The notes under the pieces are model-generated. The model worked only from the letters and a program-made list of their open reading frames with translations. It was not told where the DNA came from and made no database searches. Below are positions 8,845-16,788 of a stretch of DNA of 35,640 nucleotides, piece after piece; position 1 is the first letter of the stretch; each line of letters starts with the position of its first letter. Source of the stretch: Candidatus Omnitrophota bacterium (GTDB lineage Bacteria > Omnitrophota > Omnitrophia > Omnitrophales > Aquincolibacteriaceae); NCBI GenBank assembly GCA_022705945.1, contig JAKJDL010000004.1, positions 56,566 through 92,205 on the forward strand, given 5' to 3'. A program made the position numbers and the translations under genes.

Positions 8845-9396
8845 ATGGCTGAAATCTATAGAGGCGTAAAATTTGAAGTCGTTCGATTGCCGATCGAGAA
8901 GATCGAAGAATCGGGGATCGAGGAATTGATCCGGGCCGGGAGGGCGCTGGCCGCAAAAGGTTTTTGTCCCGAAAACAGCGGTAATTTGAGTCGCCGCCGA
9001 TTTGATTTTAAACATCCGTCTTCCGACAAGGATTTTGTAATAACACGCGCCGGTTCTTTTCTTGGTGAATTGACCCTGCGGGATTTTGTGATAGTCAAAG
9101 ACGTGGATCTGGAGACAAAAAAGGTTTTTGTGGCCGGCGAAGCGGAGCCCAGCTCGGAAGCGATGATGCATTTTATGATCTACGAGTCCCGCAAGGATGT
9201 TTCGGTGATTCTGCACGCGCATGCTCTTGATTTAAAAAACGCGGTTGTTACAAAAAAGGCTTACCCCTACGGGACTATCGAATTCGCGCGCACTGCCGTC
9301 GAGGCTCTCCGGGGGCATGATTTGGTGGTTCTCAAGGATCACGGATTTGTAAGTGCCGGACAGACGGTTTCCGATGCCCTTTCCGGGGTCCTCTGA
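8845..9396 (+). CDS. Class II aldolase/adducin-family protein
   Basis: 183 aa. Seen: GNLSRR (phosphate-loop equivalent of GNIS), ITRAGSFLGEL, EPSSEAMMH (catalytic Glu), the zinc pair HAH in ILHAHALD, and a third histidine in KDHGFV. These match the fuculose-1-phosphate aldolase / methylthioribulose-phosphate dehydratase superfamily. The protein ends soon after the HG motif, so the usual last 20-40 residues are missing; it may be a short form or a truncated gene. ATG 8845 is chosen because homology begins there (YRGVKFE); GGAGG is at 8827-8831, rather far away. The substrate cannot be named. Confidence 0.75.
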   Translation: MAEIYRGVKFEVVRLPIEKIEESGIEELIRAGRALAAKGFCPENSGNLSRRRFDFKHPSSDKDFVITRAGSFLGELTLRDFVIVKDVDLETKKVFVAGEAEPSSEAMMHFMIYESRKDVSVILHAHALDLKNAVVTKKAYPYGTIEFARTAVEALRGHDLVVLKDHGFVSAGQTVSDALSGVL

Positions 9397-9440
9397 CCTT
9401 CTGCCGTGCTTTATTTGGTTTGAGGTTTTAAATTTAAGCT

Positions 9441-9468
9441 TTGAGGCCATGCCCGCTTAGGATATACT
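9441..9468 (+). promoter_or_regulatory. Probable promoter of the nfu gene
   Basis: TTGAGG (9441-9446), 16 bases, then TATACT (9463-9468). The expected start of transcription is at or next to the ATG at 9475, which would make the mRNA leaderless. Confidence 0.6.
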
Positions 9469-9474
9469 CCACTC

Positions 9475-10032
9475 ATGGAAAAGGTACAGGTCACAACCGA
9501 ATTTACGCCCAACCCCGATTCACTGAAATTTAATGTCAGCGCTCCGATCTGCGCACATGGGACAGTTCATTTTGCCTCTGCGGCCGAAGCCGGGAAGTCT
9601 CCGTTGGCGGCAGAGCTTTTCAAGATCAAATATGTCAAAGAGTTAATGATCGGCCCCGATCATGTGACCGTGATTCGCAATGAGAAGGCGTCGACCTGGG
9701 CCCCGGTTATTCCGCTCGTGACCGAAGTTATCCGGTCGCATATGGCCTGCGGTCGGCCGAATCCGGAAGCATGTGAAAAATGTGCGGATGTGGAAGACCC
9801 CCAAAATGAGGTTGAGAGAAAAATTGTAAGGATCCTTGAGGAACAGATCCGTCCGGCCCTGGCTCGGGACGGGGGGGATGCGGTTTTTTGTGGATTTGAA
9901 AACGGGATTGTCAAACTCCATCTCAAGGGAGCCTGCTCCGGTTGCCCCAGCGCCCAGATGACTTTAAAACACGGCATCGAGTCTTATCTCAAAGAGTATA
10001 TTCCCGAAGTGAAGGAAGTTGTCAGGGTCTGA
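9475..10032 (+). CDS. nfu: Nfu-type Fe-S cluster carrier
   Basis: 185 aa with two domains. An N-terminal Nfu_N-like domain (about 1-85) begins TTEFTPNPDSLKF. A C-terminal NifU-like domain (about 110-185) has the cluster-binding CxxC in ACSGCPSAQMTLK. Between them lies a Cys-containing linker (ACGRPNPEACEKC). Nfu proteins take Fe-S clusters from the scaffold to target enzymes, so this complements the suf operon 5 kb upstream although it is transcribed separately. The linker CxxC is not a standard Nfu feature that I know and may be a second metal site. Confidence 0.9.
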   Translation: MEKVQVTTEFTPNPDSLKFNVSAPICAHGTVHFASAAEAGKSPLAAELFKIKYVKELMIGPDHVTVIRNEKASTWAPVIPLVTEVIRSHMACGRPNPEACEKCADVEDPQNEVERKIVRILEEQIRPALARDGGDAVFCGFENGIVKLHLKGACSGCPSAQMTLKHGIESYLKEYIPEVKEVVRV

Positions 10033-10157
10033 GACTCTTCCCGGAATCGTATTTTGTAAAATAATAAGCCGCATCACGAAGGAACGATTCAGGCTTCACT
10101 ATTTTCAAAAAACCGCCGATAGTTATCCAGGATAAGTTACCGGTCAGGGAGGGGGTT

Positions 10158-10334
10158 ATGGCTAAAAAAGTTTTTAAAAAATTATCCCGGAAGAAAGTCA
10201 CCACCTTCAAGATCCGAAATCGCCGCGGGTACGCGGCGGTTTATGCCTGCAATCTTACCGAAGGACGGACGGTTGAACAGGCGCTGGCCCGAATGGCCAA
10301 GGCTGTAAGGCGGATGGGGTATTTGCTGGGATAA
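10158..10334 (+). CDS. Small basic hypothetical protein (58 aa)
   Basis: The frame ATG 10158 to TAA 10334 encodes 58 aa rich in Lys/Arg at the N-terminus (AKKVFKKLSRKK). A short strand-like stretch (YAAVYACNLTEG) and a C-terminal helix (TVEQALARMAKAVRRMG) follow. The Shine-Dalgarno stretch GGGAGGGG (10148-10155) is among the strongest in the window. No family is recognised; the basic charge would suit RNA, DNA or ribosome binding, but that is speculation. Confidence 0.6.
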   Translation: MAKKVFKKLSRKKVTTFKIRNRRGYAAVYACNLTEGRTVEQALARMAKAVRRMGYLLG

Positions 10335-10417
10335 GCGGATATCGGATGGGGGATGGTGCCGGATATGGTTTTCTGCCGTTCTTTTAACTCCATTTATTAT
10401 CCGGCACTTCAGGTTGT

Positions 10418-10446
10418 TTGACACACCCCCACGCATCCTTTAATAT
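10418..10446 (+). promoter_or_regulatory. Promoter of the trpS-scpAB-pheA cluster
   Basis: TTGACA (10418-10423), exactly 17 bases, then TAATAT (10441-10446): a near-consensus housekeeping promoter. Transcription would start near 10453, leaving a leader of about 33 bases with GGAG at 10467-10470 before trpS. Confidence 0.8.
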
Positions 10447-10485
10447 ACCCAAAATACACACGTTACGGAGATTCCTTACATCATC

Positions 10486-11469
10486 ATGTCACGAGTTCTA
10501 AGCGGTACAAGGCCCACCGGCAAGCTCCATCTGGGGCACCTTCTCGGAGCGCTTGAAAATTACAAGAAACTTCAGGGGCAGGACGCCTTTTTCATGATTG
10601 CGGATCTTCACGCGCTGACGACCGAGTATGAGCACAAGACCACGATCGCCCAGAACGTTATGGAGATAGTGATCGATTATCTTGCGAGCGGGCTTGAACC
10701 TGACAAATGCACGATGTTTGTTCAAAGCGAGGTCCTGGAACACGCCAACCTGGCGTTGCTTTTTTCCATGATCACGCCGATCAGCTGGCTCGAACGGAAC
10801 CCGACTTATAAGGATCAGATCAACGAGCTCAGGGGAAAAGATCTGCACACTCATGGTTTTTTGGGTTATCCGGTCCTTCAAGCGGCGGATATTGCGATCT
10901 ACAAAGCTGAAAAAGTCCCGGTCGGAGAGGATCAGTTGCCTCATTTGGAACTGACGCGTGAGATCATCCGGCGGTTTCACCATCTTTATGAGAAGGATGT
11001 TTTCCCGGAGCCGGTGGCCGTGTTAACCCAAGTGCCCAAGGTACTCGGTCTTGACGGCCGGAAAATGAGTAAAAGCTACAAAAACGGCATTTATCTCGCG
11101 GATTCGGCCGAAGAGGTCACAAAAAAAATAAAAACGCAGATGGTCACGGATCCCGCCCGGAAGCGGCGCGAGGACAAAGGGGATCCGGAGAAATGCCCGG
11201 TTTTTTCGTATCACAAGCTGTTTAACAAGGAGCGAGTGGACGGAGTTGCTGATGAATGCAGGAACGCGCTACGCGGTTGTGTAGACTGCAAAATGGAAAT
11301 GTGCGGAAAGCTTAATCAGTTTCTCGACCCGATCCGCGAAAGGCGTCAATCATGGATGAAGAAACCCAAGGAAATCCGGGAGATCCTGGATCAGGGCGCG
11401 GCGAAGGCGAGATCGGTAGCGCGTCAAACCCTGACCGAAGCCTCCCAGGCGATGGGCCTCCTGCCGTAA
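10486..11469 (+). CDS. trpS: Tryptophanyl-tRNA synthetase
   Basis: Class I aminoacyl-tRNA synthetase, 327 aa, the usual TrpRS size. It starts SGTRPTGKLHLGHLLGAL, with the HLGH form of the HIGH signature, and has KMSKS at residues 193-197 (GRKMSKSYKNG). ADLHALTTEYE and QAADIAIYKA are typical TrpRS stretches. The C-terminal region contains GCVDCKMEMC, seen in some bacterial TrpRS lineages. It is first in a long cluster, and its 3' end overlaps the likely scpA start by 118 bp. Confidence 0.97.
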   Translation: MSRVLSGTRPTGKLHLGHLLGALENYKKLQGQDAFFMIADLHALTTEYEHKTTIAQNVMEIVIDYLASGLEPDKCTMFVQSEVLEHANLALLFSMITPISWLERNPTYKDQINELRGKDLHTHGFLGYPVLQAADIAIYKAEKVPVGEDQLPHLELTREIIRRFHHLYEKDVFPEPVAVLTQVPKVLGLDGRKMSKSYKNGIYLADSAEEVTKKIKTQMVTDPARKRREDKGDPEKCPVFSYHKLFNKERVDGVADECRNALRGCVDCKMEMCGKLNQFLDPIRERRQSWMKKPKEIREILDQGAAKARSVARQTLTEASQAMGLLP

Positions 11470-12422
11470 CGCCGGCCGAAACCTCTGCCGTTTGTCCGTC
11501 TCCGGATGCCGTTAATCCCGACAAGGCGGAGGCTCCGTCTTTACCGGAAAGTGCCGGATCGGTCCCAAACCCGTTGCATGTGAAGCTTGAAATCTACGAC
11601 GGCCCGCTCGATCTTCTTCTCGATCTTATCAAAAAGAACGAGATGAATATCTATGACATCCAGATCTCGGTGATCACCGGGCAGTATCTGGATTATCTCC
11701 ATAAGATGAAGCAGCTTGATCTTGAAGTGGCCGGTGAATTCATCGTGATGGCGGCGACGCTGATCTATATCAAGTCAAAGACGCTGCTTCCGACCGAGAA
11801 GGAAGCCGAAGAGAACGAGGGGGAGGATCCCCGCGCGGAACTTGTGAAGAAACTTCTCGAGTATCAGGCGTTCAAAGAAGCGGCCAGGGAGCTCGGGATT
11901 CTTCAAACCGAACGGGGGAAAATGTTCACGCGGCAGATTTCGGATTATTATCTCGGGGAGATTTCTCCGGAGGAAGCCGGGATCGATACTTTCAGTGCGA
12001 ATTTTTTCGATCTGGTTGTAGCCTTCCAGAACGTGCTCGCCAAAAAAGAACGCGAAAAGCCCCATGAGGTTTTTGAAGAGGTAATTTCGATCGAAGAAAA
12101 GATGATCGAGATCCAGGCTGTTCTGATCGAGAAAACGAAGCTGAGATTTACCGAGCTTTTTCCCGAGAACTGGACCCGGAACGAATTGGTTGCGACCTTC
12201 CTCGCGATCCTTGAGATCGTCCGGACTCGTTTTGCGAGGGTCTTCCAGGATGAAACCTTTGGCGAGATCGTCATTGAAAAAAGGGACGATCCCGAGTATA
12301 AAAGCACTTCCCAAGTTGAGGCAGAAGAAGCCGCGCCGCTTCCCGGCGAGACTTCCCGGGAATCCGTAAAACCATTACCGCCGCAAGGCGAGGCATCATC
12401 CGAAAATGAGCACGGCAGCTAA
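11352..12422 (+). CDS. scpA: Segregation and condensation protein A (ScpA)
   Basis: Kleisin subunit that bridges SMC heads and binds ScpB in the bacterial condensin. The conserved part begins at about residue 77 (VKLEIYDGPLDLLLDLI), and the C-terminal winged-helix region (FLAILEIVRTRF) is intact. The first 75 residues are a Pro/Gly/Ser/Glu-rich, probably disordered extension encoded mostly inside trpS in another frame. ATG 11352 has GAAAGG at 11337-11342. The only other in-frame starts are TTG 11574 and GTG 11580, with no clear ribosome site. A 280-aa form from 11574/11580 would match the usual ScpA length, so the start is uncertain. Overlaps scpB by 17 bp. Confidence 0.92.
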   Translation: MDEETQGNPGDPGSGRGEGEIGSASNPDRSLPGDGPPAVTPAETSAVCPSPDAVNPDKAEAPSLPESAGSVPNPLHVKLEIYDGPLDLLLDLIKKNEMNIYDIQISVITGQYLDYLHKMKQLDLEVAGEFIVMAATLIYIKSKTLLPTEKEAEENEGEDPRAELVKKLLEYQAFKEAARELGILQTERGKMFTRQISDYYLGEISPEEAGIDTFSANFFDLVVAFQNVLAKKEREKPHEVFEEVISIEEKMIEIQAVLIEKTKLRFTELFPENWTRNELVATFLAILEIVRTRFARVFQDETFGEIVIEKRDDPEYKSTSQVEAEEAAPLPGETSRESVKPLPPQGEASSENEHGS

Positions 12423-13314
12423 GGAACGCGAAAAACAGGCTAAAATGAAAGCGCTTCGCAAGGAGCTTGATCGTGAGATCCAGGATCAACTCGAGGAAAG
12501 CGGGGTTCTCGAGACGCTTGTTGATCCGGCCAAGTATCAGGTAGGCTCCCTAAACGAAGATGATCTTAAAGATCCCGCGAAAGCGAAAAAAATTGTAGAG
12601 GCACTGATTTTCGCATCTTCGAAACCGTTGACGCCGGCTGAGATCCGTAAGGCCACGAAGGTTCTTACCGCGTCCCAGATTGAAAAAATCGTTACGGAGC
12701 TGAAAGAAGAATATCGCGGCCAGGATCGGCCTTTTGAGATTATCGAGATCGCGGGCGGCTATGAGCTTTCCACAAAAAGAGAGTTTGCTCCGTGGATTCT
12801 GAGGATTGAGCTTCAGCGCAAGGCCAGGCAGGCGACGCAGTCAGCTCTTGAAACCTTGGCGATTCTGGCTTACCGTCAGCCCCTGACCCGGGCCGAGATT
12901 GAATCCCTTCGCGGTGTGGATGTCAGCGGCGTTGTGAGCACGCTCATGGAAAAAGGTTTTATCAAGATCCTCGGCAAGAAAGAAGTGCCGGGTCGCCCCT
13001 TTCTTTACGGGACAACGGACAAATTTCTTGAACACTTCGGGCTTCGTTCCCTGCAGGATCTTCCGAGCATCAGTGAGATCCAGCAAATCGTTGAAGGTTC
13101 GGTGAAAAAAGAGCAGTTGATCGGCACGGCCAAGATTGTTGATGTTCCCGAAGATCAGAAGTCAGACGAAGCCGGGAACGAGTCCTCCAATGAGAATACA
13201 ACCCGGGAAACTGAAGCTCCGGTATCGGCGACCGGGGAAGCTATCGGCCCCCGTCCGGAGGAAATAAAAAGCGAGGAAGACCATGGATCTGACGCACCTT
13301 CGAAAGAAAATTGA
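12406..13314 (+). CDS. scpB: Segregation and condensation protein B (ScpB)
   Basis: 302 aa with the two winged-helix domains of ScpB. Diagnostic stretches are ETLAILAYRQPLTRAEIESLRG and KKEVPGRPFLYGTT followed by FLEHFGLRSLQDLP. An N-terminal charged helical extension of about 60 residues and an acidic Ser/Glu-rich C-terminal tail of about 60 residues are extra to the core and probably disordered. It is coupled to scpA, as in most bacteria, and its end overlaps pheA by 32 bp. Confidence 0.95.
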   Translation: MSTAAKEREKQAKMKALRKELDREIQDQLEESGVLETLVDPAKYQVGSLNEDDLKDPAKAKKIVEALIFASSKPLTPAEIRKATKVLTASQIEKIVTELKEEYRGQDRPFEIIEIAGGYELSTKREFAPWILRIELQRKARQATQSALETLAILAYRQPLTRAEIESLRGVDVSGVVSTLMEKGFIKILGKKEVPGRPFLYGTTDKFLEHFGLRSLQDLPSISEIQQIVEGSVKKEQLIGTAKIVDVPEDQKSDEAGNESSNENTTRETEAPVSATGEAIGPRPEEIKSEEDHGSDAPSKEN

Positions 13315-14362
13315 CGAAGTCGACCGGAAGATCATTGCCTTGTTGAACGATCGGACAAAACTTGTTCGCGAGGTCGGCGCCAAAAAGATCGAAGCAGGGA
13401 AGTCGGTTTACGCCCCGGAGCGGGAACACGAGATCTATCGGAAGATCGACCGGATCGCGGCAAAAAAGGGCCTGCCTAAAGATGCCTTGAAAGCGATCTA
13501 TCGGGAGATCATGTCTGCGGCGCTTGCGATGGAAAAACCGCTTGCGATCGCTTATCTCGGACCTGAGGCGACATTCACGCATTTGGCGGCTCTTTCCAAG
13601 TTCGGGTCCAGCGTGGAATACAAGGCTTGCTCGAGTTTCACGGATGTATTCCATGAAGTCGAGATGGGGCGTGCCGATTACGGAGTGGTTCCGATTGAGA
13701 ATTCGATCGAGGGTGCGGTCAATCACACGCTCGATATGTTTATTGATTCCGATCTGAAAATCTGTTCCGAAATCTTTTATGAGATTACGCATAACCTGAT
13801 GACTAATGGGACGGATCTCCGGCAAATCAAAAGGGTTTATTCGAAAGCCGAAGTATTCGGGCAATGCCGGATGTGGCTTGAGACCAACCTGCATCACGCG
13901 GAGCTGATGGAGACATCGAGCACGGCCGTTGCGGCCCAGCGGGCGGCACGGGAATACGGGTCCGCGGCGATCGGTTCCAAACTGGCGGCCACGATCAATA
14001 ACCTTCCGATCCTTGCGGAGGCGATCCAGGATTTCTCGGCCAACGTGACGCGCTTTCTTGTGATCTCGAAGCACCTTCCCGGGATCACAAAACACGACAA
14101 AACATCCATCCTTGTCTCGATCCGTGACAAGGTCGGAGCTCTTTATGAGATGCTGCTGCCGATTCGCAAATATAAAGTCAACATGACAAAGATCGAATCC
14201 CGCCCTTCAAAAAAGAAGGCCTGGGATTATTATTTCTTCATTGATTTTGAAGGACATGTGGAGAGCCCGCGCGTGAAGAAAATGCTTGCCGATATGGAGT
14301 CGAGGGTCAAATTCCTGAAGGTTCTCGGCTCTTATCCTGTTACGGGCAAACCGAAGGACTGA
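13283..14362 (+). CDS. pheA: Chorismate mutase / prephenate dehydratase
   Basis: Bifunctional P-protein, 359 aa, turning chorismate into prephenate and then phenylpyruvate. Residues 1-85 form the AroQ-type mutase (LRKKIDEVDRKIIALLNDR). Residues from about 90 to 275 form the dehydratase (YLGPEATFTH, VPIENSIEGAV, and NVTRFLVI with the catalytic Thr). The C-terminus is an ACT domain with ESRPSKKKAWDYYFF, the Phe-binding signature that usually gives feedback inhibition. GAGGAAG at 13273-13279 supports the start, although it lies inside scpB. It begins the aromatic block of the cluster. Confidence 0.96.
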   Translation: MDLTHLRKKIDEVDRKIIALLNDRTKLVREVGAKKIEAGKSVYAPEREHEIYRKIDRIAAKKGLPKDALKAIYREIMSAALAMEKPLAIAYLGPEATFTHLAALSKFGSSVEYKACSSFTDVFHEVEMGRADYGVVPIENSIEGAVNHTLDMFIDSDLKICSEIFYEITHNLMTNGTDLRQIKRVYSKAEVFGQCRMWLETNLHHAELMETSSTAVAAQRAAREYGSAAIGSKLAATINNLPILAEAIQDFSANVTRFLVISKHLPGITKHDKTSILVSIRDKVGALYEMLLPIRKYKVNMTKIESRPSKKKAWDYYFFIDFEGHVESPRVKKMLADMESRVKFLKVLGSYPVTGKPKD

Positions 14363-14423
14363 CAAAAAGACGCAAAGACAAACGAAAAACAATCATGTAG
14401 CTCAAGGGGTGTGACATAAGACA

Positions 14424-15536
14424 ATGATTCCGTTCAAAAAATATATCCAGGATATTAAACCCTATGAACCGGGGAAGCCGATCAAGGAGCTTCAGCGGGA
14501 GTACGGTATCCGGAATGTCGTCAAACTGGCATCGAACGAAAATCCGCTCGGACGCCCGTCGACGGCCGCGATGAGGGCCGTGCGAAAGGCGATCAGTGAG
14601 ATCCATCTCTATCCGGAAGGAAGCTGCCACTATCTTCTGGAAAAGCTCTCCCGGGAGATCGATATTCCTAAAGAACAGATTATTTTCGGGAACGGTTCAA
14701 ACGAGATCATCGAGCTTGTTGCGCGGGGGTTCCTTTCGGAGGGTGACGAAGTTATTTCATCGGAAATGTCGTTCCTGGTCTATCCGATCCTGACACAAGT
14801 CTGCGGAGGCTGCTACAAGGCCGTGCCGATGACAAAGGATTACCGCTACGATCTCGACGGCATTCTGGGTCAGATCACTCCGAAAACCAAGCTGATCTTT
14901 ATTGCGAACCCGAATAACCCGACCGGAACCTATGTGACCGCGGGAGAGATTGAGGCATTTCTTGCCAAGGTCCCGCCGCATGTTGTTGTCTGTATGGACG
15001 AGGCCTATGTTGACTTCGTTGAAGCGGGGGATTTCCCGAGGATGCTGAACTATGTGCGGGAGGGGCACTCGAACGTAGTTGTCTTCAGGACTTTTTCAAA
15101 GGCTTATGGTCTTGCCGGACTTCGCGTCGGATACGCGGTTGCTTCGAAAGAAGTGATCGGCTATCTTCACAAGGTCCGCCAGCCTTTCAATGTGAATTCC
15201 GTCGCCCAGGCTGCCGCGGCGGCGGTGATCGAAGACAAGTTTTTTCTCTGGAAGACAAAATGGCTTGTGAAGAGCGGGAGGAAGTATTTTTACAAGAAAT
15301 TTAAAAAACTTGGACTCGAGTATCTTCCGAGCCAGGCGAATTTTATTCTGGTGAACGTGAAAACGGACGGCGGCGAAGTTTTCCGCGAACTGCTTAAGAG
15401 CGGAATGATCGTAAGAGCGATGGGTGCTTATAAACTGCCGGAGTGGATTCGCGTGACCATCGGCAGGCGGGGGCAGAATGCGCTGCTTGTCAGACTGCTG
15501 AAGAGTTATCTAAACAAAGAGCCGTTCCAAGACTAG
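14424..15536 (+). CDS. hisC: Histidinol-phosphate / aromatic aminotransferase (HisC family)
   Basis: PLP-dependent class I/II aminotransferase of 370 aa. Motifs: SNENPLG near the N-terminus, NPNNPTGT, DEAYVDF, and TFSKAYGLAGLRVGY with the PLP lysine. It is HisC by sequence, but no other his gene is nearby. It stands between pheA and aroF, so it probably transaminates phenylpyruvate or prephenate as well as, or instead of, imidazole-acetol phosphate; HisC enzymes in other bacteria are known to do both. AAGGGG at 14404-14409 lies upstream, with rather long spacing. Confidence 0.9.
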   Translation: MIPFKKYIQDIKPYEPGKPIKELQREYGIRNVVKLASNENPLGRPSTAAMRAVRKAISEIHLYPEGSCHYLLEKLSREIDIPKEQIIFGNGSNEIIELVARGFLSEGDEVISSEMSFLVYPILTQVCGGCYKAVPMTKDYRYDLDGILGQITPKTKLIFIANPNNPTGTYVTAGEIEAFLAKVPPHVVVCMDEAYVDFVEAGDFPRMLNYVREGHSNVVVFRTFSKAYGLAGLRVGYAVASKEVIGYLHKVRQPFNVNSVAQAAAAAVIEDKFFLWKTKWLVKSGRKYFYKKFKKLGLEYLPSQANFILVNVKTDGGEVFRELLKSGMIVRAMGAYKLPEWIRVTIGRRGQNALLVRLLKSYLNKEPFQD

Positions 15537-15575
15537 GCAGAAGAGCATGGGTGCTGTAAGTTTGGACATTCTGCC
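15536..15575 (+). promoter_or_regulatory. Inverted repeat between hisC and aroF
   Basis: GGCAGAA (15536-15542) pairs with TTCTGCC (15569-15575), and a small inner hairpin AGCA-TGGG-TGCT lies inside it. It sits in the 127-bp gap before aroF, the only sizeable gap in the aromatic block. It could be a leader structure or attenuator. No peptide with runs of Phe, Tyr or Trp codons was noticed, and no T-run follows directly. Confidence 0.3.
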
Positions 15576-15663
15576 TTCGGGGGGAATGGTGAATCAAATT
15601 AACAATCACTTTCTTGTGTTTGCTCGGTGTGATTATTTGGGATGTGAAGGAGAATAAACAGAC

Positions 15664-16680
15664 ATGATCATTGTTTTGAAGAAAACAGCCACGCCCCAGG
15701 AGCTCGAGTACATTTGCCAGAAAGTGCGCGAACTCGGTCTGACGCCGCAGGTATCGCGCGGGATAGAACGAACTGTGATCGGGGTGATCGGGGATGAGGA
15801 AAAACTCCAGGTCCAGCCTCTTGAAGCCTTTCCGGGCGTTGAGCATGTCATGGCGATCCTTAAGCCGTATAAGCTCGCAAGCCGGGACTATCGCGCGGAA
15901 AACACCGAGTTTGATATGGAGCATGGCGTTAAGGTGGGAGGTAAGAGGATTGTCGTGATGGCAGGGCCCTGTTCGGTGGAAAACTACGACATGCTGCTTG
16001 ATCTGGCGAAATCCGTGAAGAAGGCCGGGGCAACCTTTCTGAGAGGCGGGGCCTTCAAGCCGCGCACCTCACCTTATTCCTTTCAGGGTCTCGGGGAGGA
16101 CGGGCTGAAGTATTTGCGCCAGGCGGCGGACGAAACAGGAATGCTTGTTTGTACTGAGGTTATGGATACGCGGCAGGTAGATCTTGTTTGCAAATATGCG
16201 GATATGCTCCAGATCGGAGCCAGGAACATGCAGAATTTCGATCTTCTGAAAGAATGCGGGATTTCCAAAAAACCCGTTCTGCTGAAACGGGGTTTGAGCG
16301 CGACCGTCAAGGATCTTCTGATGTCGGCGGAATATCTTTTGTCCAAAGGAAATTTCAAGGTCATGCTTTGCGAACGGGGGATACGGACGTTTGAAACGGC
16401 GACCCGTAATACGCTGGACCTTAATGCGATCCCGGTGATCAAAAAAGAAACGCATTTACCGGTGCTCGTTGATCCGTCCCATGGGACGGGATACAGGGAT
16501 TTTGTTGCGCCTATGGCGATGGCGGGCATTGCTGCCGGATGCGACGGCCTGATGGTTGAAGTGCACCAGTGCCCCGAGGAAGCAAAAAGCGACGGGGAGC
16601 AGTCTCTTTTGCCCAAACAGTTCGATGAATTGATGAAAAAATCCCGGGCGATTGCACAGGCGATCGGGAGAGATATTTAA
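15664..16680 (+). CDS. aroF: 3-deoxy-7-phosphoheptulonate synthase (DAHP synthase, AroA-I-beta type)
   Basis: First enzyme of the shikimate pathway, condensing PEP and erythrose-4-P; 338 aa. Residues 1-70 form a ferredoxin-like regulatory domain ([15 protein letters not shown]...). The barrel follows with [51 protein letters not shown] and [11 protein letters not shown]. These are the metal- and PEP-binding residues of the beta subtype, as in Thermotoga-type enzymes. The N-terminal domain normally mediates feedback by Tyr or Phe. GAAGGAGA at about 15646-15653 is a strong ribosome site. Confidence 0.96.
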   Translation: MIIVLKKTATPQELEYICQKVRELGLTPQVSRGIERTVIGVIGDEEKLQVQPLEAFPGVEHVMAILKPYKLASRDYRAENTEFDMEHGVKVGGKRIVVMAGPCSVENYDMLLDLAKSVKKAGATFLRGGAFKPRTSPYSFQGLGEDGLKYLRQAADETGMLVCTEVMDTRQVDLVCKYADMLQIGARNMQNFDLLKECGISKKPVLLKRGLSATVKDLLMSAEYLLSKGNFKVMLCERGIRTFETATRNTLDLNAIPVIKKETHLPVLVDPSHGTGYRDFVAPMAMAGIAAGCDGLMVEVHQCPEEAKSDGEQSLLPKQFDELMKKSRAIAQAIGRDI

Positions 16681-16788
16681 GATCGGAGTGAGGGTAAGTG
16701 TTTGCCGCATTGAGAGAACGGGTGACGTTATCCTCTACCCGCTATCCCAAAAACGATTTCAGAAATATTGACGAAGAAGAGATAGGTC

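Noticed and set aside
13241..14095. - strand frame inside pheA (284 aa)
   Set aside because: Shadow frame; pheA on the + strand has all catalytic motifs.
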